From JAVBOJ01 sp031550755 (lineage in GTDB: Bacteria; Bacillota; Clostridia; Oscillospirales; UBA929), in assembly GCA_031550755.1 (NCBI GenBank), contig JAVBOJ010000063.1, positions 1-23,251 on the forward strand: a DNA stretch of 23,251 nucleotides, read 5' to 3'. Positions 1 to 6,472 of this stretch are shown here, one piece after another; the first letter of the stretch is position 1; every line of letters starts with the position of its first letter. The translations under genes and the position numbers were made by a program. The notes beneath the pieces were generated by a model. The model searched no databases and was not told the DNA's origin. It saw only the letters and a program-made list of their open reading frames with translations.

Positions 1-400
1 CCCGGTCACGCTCGGACAGACGGGAGGGCGTCTGCAAGGGCCGAACGATAGTGGGCGTCTCCACCGACGGAACGGGAACCGTCTCTGGCGCAGCCACTTG
101 CGCGATTGAGGCAGGCGCGGGCGGAAACGCCGGCGCCGACAGCACCTGTTGGTAGATGACGGTGGCCTGACGCGAGAGCTCAGCCAGAGAGGTGCGCTCG
201 CGTTCCAGTTCCTCCCGCACCTCGCCGATGTAGTCCTCGAAGGTGTCCATCAGGTCCTCTATATTTTCGTACAGCTTCAAAATGCGGGTTTCCTTGTCCG
301 AGATGGGCTCCGCGCGCCGCAATTTCTTCTCGATCGACCGCGAAAACAGGAGGTACACCACAATTTGGGTCGCCGTGAGCAAAACAAAAAGCCATTCCAT
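1..400 (-). CDS. SwrB-like (DUF6115-type) membrane protein, 3' end outside window
   Basis: The frame opens at an ATG (400) eight bases after GGAG and runs to the window edge without a stop, giving 133 visible residues. It begins with one membrane segment (MEWLFVLLTATQIVVYLLF), followed by a basic stretch and a charged coiled coil (about residues 36-90, with EDLMDTFEDYIGEVREELER). A Pro/Val/Ala-rich linker follows from about residue 90. This build and the place downstream of the sigma gene match SwrB (YlxL) of Bacillus, which promotes assembly of the flagellar export apparatus, and the clostridial proteins often labelled DUF6115. The expected C-terminal helix-turn-helix-like end is outside the window, so the family call is tentative. 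Confidence 0.7.
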   Translation of the reverse strand, partial: MEWLFVLLTATQIVVYLLFSRSIEKKLRRAEPISDKETRILKLYENIEDLMDTFEDYIGEVREELERERTSLAELSRQATVIYQQVLSAPAFPPAPASIAQVAAPETVPVPSVETPTIVRPLQTPSRLSERDR

Positions 401-424
401 CGCGTCATCTCCGCTAAGTAACCA

Positions 425-437
425 CTGATTCAATCAG
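425..437. repeat. 13-base palindrome upstream of the SwrB-like gene
   Basis: CTGATTCAATCAG is a perfect inverted repeat with a one-base centre. It lies about 25 bases before the start codon at 400, a suitable place for an operator, but no known consensus is matched. It may be chance. Confidence 0.4.
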
Positions 438-514
438 CATGTGCCGAATCGGTGGGAAATTTGTTCTCAATCGAGCCGATTTTTGCGGCAATACTTTGTG
501 TATTAACCCAGGGT

Positions 515-541
515 CCCCGGCGAATCGAAGATTCGCTGGGG
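515..541. repeat. Inverted repeat, 12-bp arms with 3-base loop
   Basis: The arms are CCCCGGCGAATC (515-526) and GATTCGCTGGGG (530-541) around the loop GAA. All pairs are Watson-Crick except one. In a plus-strand transcript the exception is a G-U pair; in a minus-strand (operon) transcript it is an A-C mismatch. Neither side has a T-run, so it is not a standard intrinsic terminator. It could be an RNA stem or a protein-binding site. Confidence 0.7.
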
Positions 542-615
542 TAGAAGGAAAATCAGGGATGAGTGGGGACAAAGTACACGCCGAGGCGGTACATGAGGAT
601 TCGATCAGGGGTTAC

Positions 616-966
616 CTAGATTTTGATATCCAGGGTGGGACGTTGCCGCGCGTCCTGCTTGCGCGGCTCCACCGGCAGATTGGCCAAGCTTTCGGCGTCC
701 TCCTCCGGGGGGGCGTTTTTTTCTTTTGGATCGGACGGCGGCTGGTAGCCCGGATGGCCGCCCTTGTTGATATCGGCTGAAATACGTTCCCCTTCGACAC
801 GGGCGGTGGCCAGCGGCCGGTTTTGCGCGTTCTGTGTCTCCTGTTTCAGACGCTGCGCGGCCTGATCGGCCATCAGCTCGTTTTTCTTCATCGCCTGCGC
901 CCGTTCGCCGGAGAGCTCCTGCGCTTTGGTAATCAATATCTGGTGGGGGATTCCCGGTAGCGGCAT
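616..966 (-). CDS. Small orphan flagellar-operon protein ending in LDIKI
   Basis: I do not recognise a named family. The product has 116 residues if it starts at the ATG at 966, seven bases after AGGAGG; the ATG two codons earlier is only one base from that box. It has a short hydrophobic start (MPLPGIPHQILITKAQEL), then a charged Gln/Ala/Lys-rich helix (about 19-60), a Pro/Glu/Asp/Lys-rich disordered part, and a hydrophobic end PTLDIKI. Small proteins of this build, with a charged middle and a final DIK/R-hydrophobic tail, occur after fapA or sigD in other clostridial flagellar clusters as I recall them. No signal peptide or membrane segment is visible. It follows fapA by 44 bases. Confidence 0.72.
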   Translation of the reverse strand: MPLPGIPHQILITKAQELSGERAQAMKKNELMADQAAQRLKQETQNAQNRPLATARVEGERISADINKGGHPGYQPPSDPKEKNAPPEEDAESLANLPVEPRKQDARQRPTLDIKI

Positions 967-1010
967 ATCCATTCCTCCTTGACCTGCCGTGCATCCTTGC
1001 CGGTGGGTTG

Positions 1011-2789
1011 TTACTGTGTCGCGCTAAAGGGCAAAATCACGATTTCGCCCTGATGAAGCTTGAATGTGGAAAAAGAAACCGAATCAATGATTTTGTAAAT
1101 CTGCTGGGACACATGGACATACACGCCGGGGTAGGCGATGTTGCGGACGTGCACCGCGCCGTCTGACACCTGCTCCAGCCGTTCGCGCAGTGCGCCGGTC
1201 TCCTCCCTGAGCCGGGCGATCTCCGCCGAGAGGCGCAGCACCATCTGGGCGGTGGTCTCGCGCTGTGACTGCCGCTCCGGTGAGAGCTCCCCGCGCTGGG
1301 CAAGCTGCTCTAACCGCTCCAGCAGAAGGGAAAACCGGTTGCATTCGCTCTCCCGTCTGGAAAGCAGCGCGCTTTGCTGATCCAACTGACTGAGCAGCAG
1401 CGGGGAGACGCCGACCTCCAGATGGGTGGTGGCAAACGACGGCGAGCCCGCGAGGGAGACAACAATTTCCTGCATGGCGCGCACCGAGCTGGCGCTGATG
1501 ATGGCCTTTTTGCCCGACACGACGACGCGCCCCTGCGCATCGACGGTGCTCTGGATGATGCTCTCGGCGTAGAGGTTGCCCCCGAGCTCGGCCTTTGTAC
1601 CCTCGATGAAGGAGGCCTGAATGTGCCGCCCGGCCGAGAGATAGGCGGCGTTGGCGCCGCGGATGCCGCCCTTCAGGACGATATCCAGCGCGGCGATCAG
1701 CTTGGCGCCTTCCACGACGCCATGCACCTCAATATTGCGCGCGCGGATGGAAAATCCGGCGGGCACCTGCCCACGGATGACGACATCGCCCACAAAATCA
1801 ATATTGCCGACGGCAAAATTCACGTCGCCGACCTCGTACCGGTCGTAAACGCACACCCGCCTGTCCTCCCATTCCACACGGCCGGAAAGGCTTGCGACCA
1901 AACGGCCACCGTCGGGAGAGACGTCGCAGCCGCGCCCGGCGGGCAAGGTCATGGCCTTGCCCGCGGTGAAGGGCACGGCCAGCCCTAGCACCGTCATCCC
2001 GTCGGTGCCGGGTACGGGCGGATGAGCGATGACAAGGGTCTGGCCCCGTTCGACATTTTCAATCAGGCCGAGGTTGCGGTAATCGGCGCGGCCGTCACTC
2101 CGCTCGGTCGGCGCGGGTCTGCGTTCGCGCTGAAACAAAAACTCCAAAGACCCGTCGATGCCCCTGATAGGCGGAAGCGACAGGGCCACAACGACCGCAC
2201 GTCCATACGGCTTATCCTTGAGCAGCCGGGCGCAGGCCGGGATATCCACCCCGAAAACGACGCCGGCGCGCGTCAGCGCGGCGTGAATCTCCGGCCAGCC
2301 GACGCCGCAGCCGCCGTCGGGCGGGGACAGCGTAAGCGTGGCGGACGCGCCGCCGCCGACCACGGTACAGGAAATGCTTTCATCAATGCCGAATTCTTCC
2401 TGCGGCGGAGCGATTTTATAGGGCGTTTCGGGCGCGTTCAGCGCCGCGGTCACCTCGTCCCGCAAAAAACCCGAAACACGCTTGCGCGTCAGGTACAAAA
2501 TACTGTCCGGCGCGGACATTCTGCGTCCGCCGAGGGCCGTATGGGTGGTGAGATAGACGCCGTCGGGCCGGTAGTCAAGGGTTAAGTACGGGCTGCCGTT
2601 TGCGGGCGGCGGCGCGGGGAGCTTCTGCTCGTTTTTTTTGGCGGCGGCGGCGAGCTCTTCCGTCGTCTTGAATCGCACGGAAAATCCCCTCTCGATGGGC
2701 TCGGCCATGAGAAGATTGGGTGCGCACGAAAGTTCCGCGCAAGCCCGGCGAATCGCCTCATGCAAAGGGCAATCGAGAAAGGTCAGCAA
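1011..2789 (-). CDS. FapA/DUF342-family flagellar assembly protein A
   Basis: This 592-residue cytoplasmic protein matches the FapA (DUF342) family often encoded near sigD in Clostridia. A poorly characterised N-terminal part (about 1-230) precedes the beta-helix-like DUF342 core at about 245-445, with VGDVNFAVGNIDFVGDVVIR, VPAGFSIRARNIEVHGVVEG and GGIRGANAAYLSAGRHI. A coiled coil covers about 465-540, and a short beta end domain follows (VYVHVSQQIYKII). In Vibrio, FapA affects flagellar assembly and polar recruitment; the role in Clostridia is unclear. The start is TTG, seven bases after AAGGTGGTG; the GTG inside that box is out of frame. Confidence 0.86.
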   Translation of the reverse strand: MLTFLDCPLHEAIRRACAELSCAPNLLMAEPIERGFSVRFKTTEELAAAAKKNEQKLPAPPPANGSPYLTLDYRPDGVYLTTHTALGGRRMSAPDSILYLTRKRVSGFLRDEVTAALNAPETPYKIAPPQEEFGIDESISCTVVGGGASATLTLSPPDGGCGVGWPEIHAALTRAGVVFGVDIPACARLLKDKPYGRAVVVALSLPPIRGIDGSLEFLFQRERRPAPTERSDGRADYRNLGLIENVERGQTLVIAHPPVPGTDGMTVLGLAVPFTAGKAMTLPAGRGCDVSPDGGRLVASLSGRVEWEDRRVCVYDRYEVGDVNFAVGNIDFVGDVVIRGQVPAGFSIRARNIEVHGVVEGAKLIAALDIVLKGGIRGANAAYLSAGRHIQASFIEGTKAELGGNLYAESIIQSTVDAQGRVVVSGKKAIISASSVRAMQEIVVSLAGSPSFATTHLEVGVSPLLLSQLDQQSALLSRRESECNRFSLLLERLEQLAQRGELSPERQSQRETTAQMVLRLSAEIARLREETGALRERLEQVSDGAVHVRNIAYPGVYVHVSQQIYKIIDSVSFSTFKLHQGEIVILPFSATQ

Positions 2790-2819
2790 GTCGGTTCACC
2801 ACCTTCAGGAGAAGTGCAA

Positions 2820-3572
2820 TCAGGCGTAAGCGCGCTTCATGTGGGAGCGGAGCGAGATGAGCGCCTTGGAATGAATCTGCGATACCCGCGATTCGGATAC
2901 GCCGAGGGAAAGCCCAATCTCCTTGAGGGTCATTTCCTCGTAGTAATAGAGCGAGATGACCAGTTTTTCACGGTCGGTGAGATGGTCAATCGACCCGGAC
3001 AGCACCCGGGCCAGCTCCTCCGACTCAAAATGGTTCTCCGGCGCGTTGTCGTTGGAGCTGAACATTTCGTCGCCCTTGACGCGGTCGATGAGCAGCTCGT
3101 CGATGCTCATGACATTGAAGGAGTGAGAATCCTCCAGCGTTTTCTGGAGATCCTCGACCTTCATGGCGAGAAAATCGGCCACCTCCTGCTCGGAGGGCGT
3201 GCGGCCAAGCTTGGCCTCCATGGCGTCGAAGCCGTCCTCCACCCGCTTGATCTTCTGCCGCAGGCTGATCGGCGCCCAATCCTGCTTGCGGATCTGGTCG
3301 ATGATCTCGCCCTTGATACGCAGGGTGGCGTAGGTCTCAAACTTCACCTCTTTATGAATATCGAACTTATCGATGGCGTCCATGAGCCCCAAAAGGCCGC
3401 AGCTCATTAAATCGTCCACGTCCACATGCCGTCTGTAGGTAGGCACCATGCGGTAAACGATGTATTTCACCAGATAAAGATAGTGCACCACCAGCTCATT
3501 GCGCGCCTCCAGCGAATGGGTGGCGGCAAAATTTTTCCATAACAGCGGGGCGCGTTCCGGGTTGTCGTTCAT
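2820..3572 (-). CDS. fliA: Flagellar sigma factor, SigD/FliA family
   Basis: This sigma-70 family factor directs RNA polymerase to late flagellar and motility promoters. I start it at the ATG at 3572, seven bases after GGGAGG; an in-frame GTG eight codons upstream lies before this box and is unlikely. The product has 250 residues. Region 2 contains DVDDLMSCGLLGLMDAIDKF and TYATLRIKGEIIDQIRKQDW. Region 3 follows (LGRTPSEQEVADFL). Region 4 has LTDREKLVISLYYYEEMTLK and the helix-turn-helix EIGLSLGVSESRVSQIHSKA. No anti-sigma factor FlgM is encoded in the window. In Bacillota the gene is usually called sigD. Confidence 0.95.
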   Translation of the reverse strand: MNDNPERAPLLWKNFAATHSLEARNELVVHYLYLVKYIVYRMVPTYRRHVDVDDLMSCGLLGLMDAIDKFDIHKEVKFETYATLRIKGEIIDQIRKQDWAPISLRQKIKRVEDGFDAMEAKLGRTPSEQEVADFLAMKVEDLQKTLEDSHSFNVMSIDELLIDRVKGDEMFSSNDNAPENHFESEELARVLSGSIDHLTDREKLVISLYYYEEMTLKEIGLSLGVSESRVSQIHSKALISLRSHMKRAYA

Positions 3573-3635
3573 AGGGCAGCCTCCCTGCTCTCCCACAAGA
3601 GAGATCTCTTTATATTGTGCGCAATACGCCGGAAA

Positions 3636-4352
3636 CTAATCCCGCCGCGCGGCGTTGGCCTGCCGGTCGAAGATATACTTGATGATTTTGCGCCGAATGC
3701 GCTCGTCCATATTGACAAACCGCGTGGACACCCGGCAGCGGCCGGTGGCAATGTCGCTGTCGGCGCGCACCGTCTGGGCGTCCACCGTGACATCCAGCCC
3801 GTCGCGCAGGGCAAAAGAGCATTCCAGCAGCGAGCCGACCTCGAAGTGTTCCTCGGTGGAGAACCGCGCGCCGCCGCCGCTGATATCGATGGTGTAGCAT
3901 TTATAAATCTCCTCGCCCGGCAGCAACGGCCGCGGGATGCCGACATACCGTTGGTCGTAGAGCAGCCGCAGCGTGTCCTCCAGCGAGCGCTCGGCAATAT
4001 GGTCGGTGCTGGCGATGAGGCGCACAGACACCGGCAGAACGGTGTCAAACCGCACGAAATCCCGCCGCTGGTACTTGCTGATGGGGCTTTTGAGCTCCAC
4101 CTCAATAAGATCGAGCGCCCCCTCGCGAAACCGGCGGGTACTTAGCGCCACAAAGGAAAACATGCCCGACGGGCGGTAGTAGATGATGTGCAGCAGCTCG
4201 CCCTCCGGCAGCGGGATAAGCGCGCTGCGATACATGGGGCAGGAGAGGATCAGGGTACCGGCCTCGGTGATCTCCTGCACGCTGCTGATACATTTTTTCT
4301 CGCCGATGGCGACGTCTACCCGTTCTCCCAGAATGAGTTGGTCGGAATACAC
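3636..4352 (-). CDS. PilZ-domain flagellar brake protein (YcgR-like)
   Basis: This 238-residue protein has an N-terminal YcgR-like beta domain (about 1-92) and a C-terminal PilZ domain that should bind c-di-GMP. The binding motifs are R96-R97-D-F-V-R101 (RxxxR) and D156-I-S158-G-G-G161 (DxSxxG), both intact. YcgR proteins slow or stop the flagellar motor when c-di-GMP is high; in Bacillus the relative is MotI/YpfA. The gap between the two motifs is about 55 residues, longer than usual, because of an extra stretch at about 113-148. The start is GTG, eight bases after GAGGAGG. It lies between flhG and the sigma factor gene, where Bacillus has chemotaxis genes. A role on stators or the switch is inferred from context. 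Confidence 0.88.
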   Translation of the reverse strand: MYSDQLILGERVDVAIGEKKCISSVQEITEAGTLILSCPMYRSALIPLPEGELLHIIYYRPSGMFSFVALSTRRFREGALDLIEVELKSPISKYQRRDFVRFDTVLPVSVRLIASTDHIAERSLEDTLRLLYDQRYVGIPRPLLPGEEIYKCYTIDISGGGARFSTEEHFEVGSLLECSFALRDGLDVTVDAQTVRADSDIATGRCRVSTRFVNMDERIRRKIIKYIFDRQANAARRD

Positions 4353-4369
4353 AGGCCAGCCCTCCTCTC

Positions 4370-5236
4370 TTATCGCTTTGTGAGCCGTTGGAAAAACTCG
4401 CGCAGACCGCTGTTTTTTTCCGGCGCGGCGCTCATGAGCTTCCAGGCGATGTGTTCGATGTTGCGGGCGGCGGTGGAACGGGGATAGCTGAGCAAAAACG
4501 GCTGCTGGAGCCGCACCGCCTGACCCACCGCCGGATCGGCCAGAATATAGCCGAGCTCCTCCAGATCCACCTTGAGATACAGCCGCACCACGCCGGCGAA
4601 TTTTGACAGGGTATTTTCGGCCTCCCGCACGCTGTCGGCCTTGTTGACCACCAGCCGCAGCCGGACGTCCTTGTTTTCCTCGGCCAGACTCTTGACCAGC
4701 GCGTAGGCGTCCATAATGGCGGTCGGCTCGGGCGTCGTGATGACCACGACCTCCTGCGACGAGTCGATCAGCCGCATGATGTTTTGGGTGATGCCGGCGC
4801 CGGTATCGATCAGGATGATGTCGGCGGAGTCCTCCAATTGCAGCAGATTGCCCATCAGCGCGTCCAGCTTGTCCTGCGACAGATGGATCAGCTCCTGCAC
4901 GCCCGACCCGCCCGAGAGGAAGCGCAGCCCGTGCGGGCCCTCGGCGATGACATCGCGCACCTCTTTTTCGCGCGAGATGATGTGCGAGAGGTCATAGGGC
5001 GGCGTGAGCCCCAACAGGACGTCCACATTGGCCAGCCCGAAATCGGCGTCCATAATCAAAACCCGCAGCCCTTTTTTGCACAGCGACAGCGCAAGGTTGA
5101 CCGTGAAGCTGGATTTGCCCACGCCGCCCTTGCCGGAAGTCACGGCAATGACGCGCGCCCCGGTGCCCGGTTCGCGCGCGCGCTGGTTTTTGATGTTGGA
5201 GACGATCTGGCGCAGAGCCAGTGCTTGATCGTTCAT
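4370..5236 (-). CDS. flhG: Flagellar number regulator FlhG (MinD-like ATPase, YlxH)
   Basis: FlhG is a MinD/ParA-type ATPase that limits flagellar number and stimulates FlhF. The product has 288 residues. The N-terminus carries DQALALR (residues 3-9), the conserved DQAxxLR motif that activates the FlhF GTPase. The deviant P-loop GKGGVGKS is at 35-42. The MDADFGLANVDVLLG switch segment and IILIDTGAGI follow. The C-terminal end is basic and could form the membrane-binding helix of the family. The start ATG follows GGGAG. The pilZ gene begins 17 bases after its stop. Confidence 0.96.
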   Translation of the reverse strand: MNDQALALRQIVSNIKNQRAREPGTGARVIAVTSGKGGVGKSSFTVNLALSLCKKGLRVLIMDADFGLANVDVLLGLTPPYDLSHIISREKEVRDVIAEGPHGLRFLSGGSGVQELIHLSQDKLDALMGNLLQLEDSADIILIDTGAGITQNIMRLIDSSQEVVVITTPEPTAIMDAYALVKSLAEENKDVRLRLVVNKADSVREAENTLSKFAGVVRLYLKVDLEELGYILADPAVGQAVRLQQPFLLSYPRSTAARNIEHIAWKLMSAAPEKNSGLREFFQRLTKR

Positions 5237-5257
5237 GTGGCTCTCCCGTCCGCAAGA

Positions 5258-6472
5258 TTACTCGCCCAGAAGGTGAGCGGCGACTTTTTTGGCGTTGAAG
5301 ACCTCGATATCATCGGGGACATTTTGCCCGGCGGCCATATAGGAAATCGACCGGTCGGTCAAATATTTGAGATTGACGGCCATGCCCCAGGAGGGCGTTT
5401 CGTCCATCTTGGTCAGCAGCAGCTTGTATTCGCGCAGGAAGCTGTAGGTGCCCACAATATTGAGGCAGCCGGCAAAGCTGGTGGTGGCGCTCATGACCAG
5501 ATGCACCTCGTCGGCCTCCGAATAGCGCAGCAGGGCGGAAATCTCGCTCTCCAGCGTGGCGTCGTTGGGGCTTTTGCCGGCGGTGTCGACGAACACCACG
5601 TCACGATCCTCAAAGGCGCGCAGCGCCTCGGTGATGTCCTCGGGGGCGTAGACCACCGTCAGCGGCACCTCGAGGATTTCGGCGTAGGTCTTGAGCTGAT
5701 CGACGGCGGCGATGCGGTAGGTGTCTGTCGTGATGATGCCGACACGGGCGTGAGGGTTGAGGGAATAAATGGCGGCCAGCTTGGCCAGCGTGGTGGTTTT
5801 GCCGACGCCGGTCGGCCCGACGAACAACACCACCGTGCGCTTGTAGCGCTTGAGCTTGATGGGGGCGGGATCCCCCAGCGACTGCCGGACGAGCTGCTCC
5901 ATCACGTCGCGCACATCCTCCGACTCCCGCGATACAATGCCTGCGACCTCGCGGCCGATTTTATGGGCGAACTCCTCGTGTACCTCCTGCTCCAGCAGCG
6001 AGAGCACCAGCCCCTCCACCTCGGGCGGATAGGATTGACCCTGGAACCCGCCTTTGGACTGCATTTTGCTCATCATATGGGTCAGGGTGTTGGAGAGGGA
6101 GTCCAGCTTGTTTTCTAAATTATGAATCTGCTCGCGCTCGGGCGGCGGGGCGACGGGCGCGGCCACCCGTGCACCGGTGATTACATCCTGTAGAATATAC
6201 GGCTGAAATTCCGAAATGGCATGGGCCGGCGGCACCGCCGGGGCGATCGGGGCAACCGGAATGACCGGCGGGGGCGGCATTTTGCGCGCCGGCGCGGGCG
6301 GCAGATTGTCATAGGCTGCCACCACCTCGACCAGCGGTTTTTGGAACAGGCCGGAGAGCCCCCGCCGCCGAATCTTGCGGGTGTTTAAGATAAAGGCGTC
6401 CCGACCCAGCTCGGTGCGGATTTTCTCCATGGCCTCGGGCACGTCGTCGGCAAGATAACGCTTGACGTTCAA
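5258..6472 (-). CDS. flhF: Flagellar SRP-like GTPase FlhF
   Basis: FlhF is a signal-recognition-type GTPase that sets where, and with FlhG how many, flagella form. The product has 404 residues. A B domain begins with VKRYLADDVPEAMEKIRTEL. A Pro/Ala-rich linker covers about 57-112. The N domain covers about 150-205 and the G domain follows, with GPTGVGKTTT at 219-228, DTYR at 250-253, DTAGKS at 296-301 and TKMDE at 354-358. All GTPase motifs are intact. The start is TTG, sharing bases with the flhA stop (TTGA). It is followed 21 bases later by flhG. Confidence 0.96.
   Translation of the reverse strand: MNVKRYLADDVPEAMEKIRTELGRDAFILNTRKIRRRGLSGLFQKPLVEVVAAYDNLPPAPARKMPPPPVIPVAPIAPAVPPAHAISEFQPYILQDVITGARVAAPVAPPPEREQIHNLENKLDSLSNTLTHMMSKMQSKGGFQGQSYPPEVEGLVLSLLEQEVHEEFAHKIGREVAGIVSRESEDVRDVMEQLVRQSLGDPAPIKLKRYKRTVVLFVGPTGVGKTTTLAKLAAIYSLNPHARVGIITTDTYRIAAVDQLKTYAEILEVPLTVVYAPEDITEALRAFEDRDVVFVDTAGKSPNDATLESEISALLRYSEADEVHLVMSATTSFAGCLNIVGTYSFLREYKLLLTKMDETPSWGMAVNLKYLTDRSISYMAAGQNVPDDIEVFNAKKVAAHLLGE

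Larger units (their letters stand above)
401..615 (-). other. 215-bp gene-free region with inverted repeats
   Basis: No convincing gene lies between the small orphan and the SwrB-like gene. The region contains a 12-bp-arm inverted repeat (515-541), an outer inverted 8-mer TACTTTGT/ACAAAGTA (492-499 and 569-576) around it, the perfect palindrome CTGATTCAATCAG (425-437), and AATAC/GTATT (490-504). The hexamer CGAATC or its complement occurs four times (445, 521, 530, 598). I see no clear SigA or SigD promoter and no T-run after the hairpin. Confidence 0.6.

Noticed and set aside
515..541. Intrinsic terminator after the small orphan gene
   Set aside because: The hairpin has no T-run on either strand, and on the operon strand it carries an A-C mismatch.
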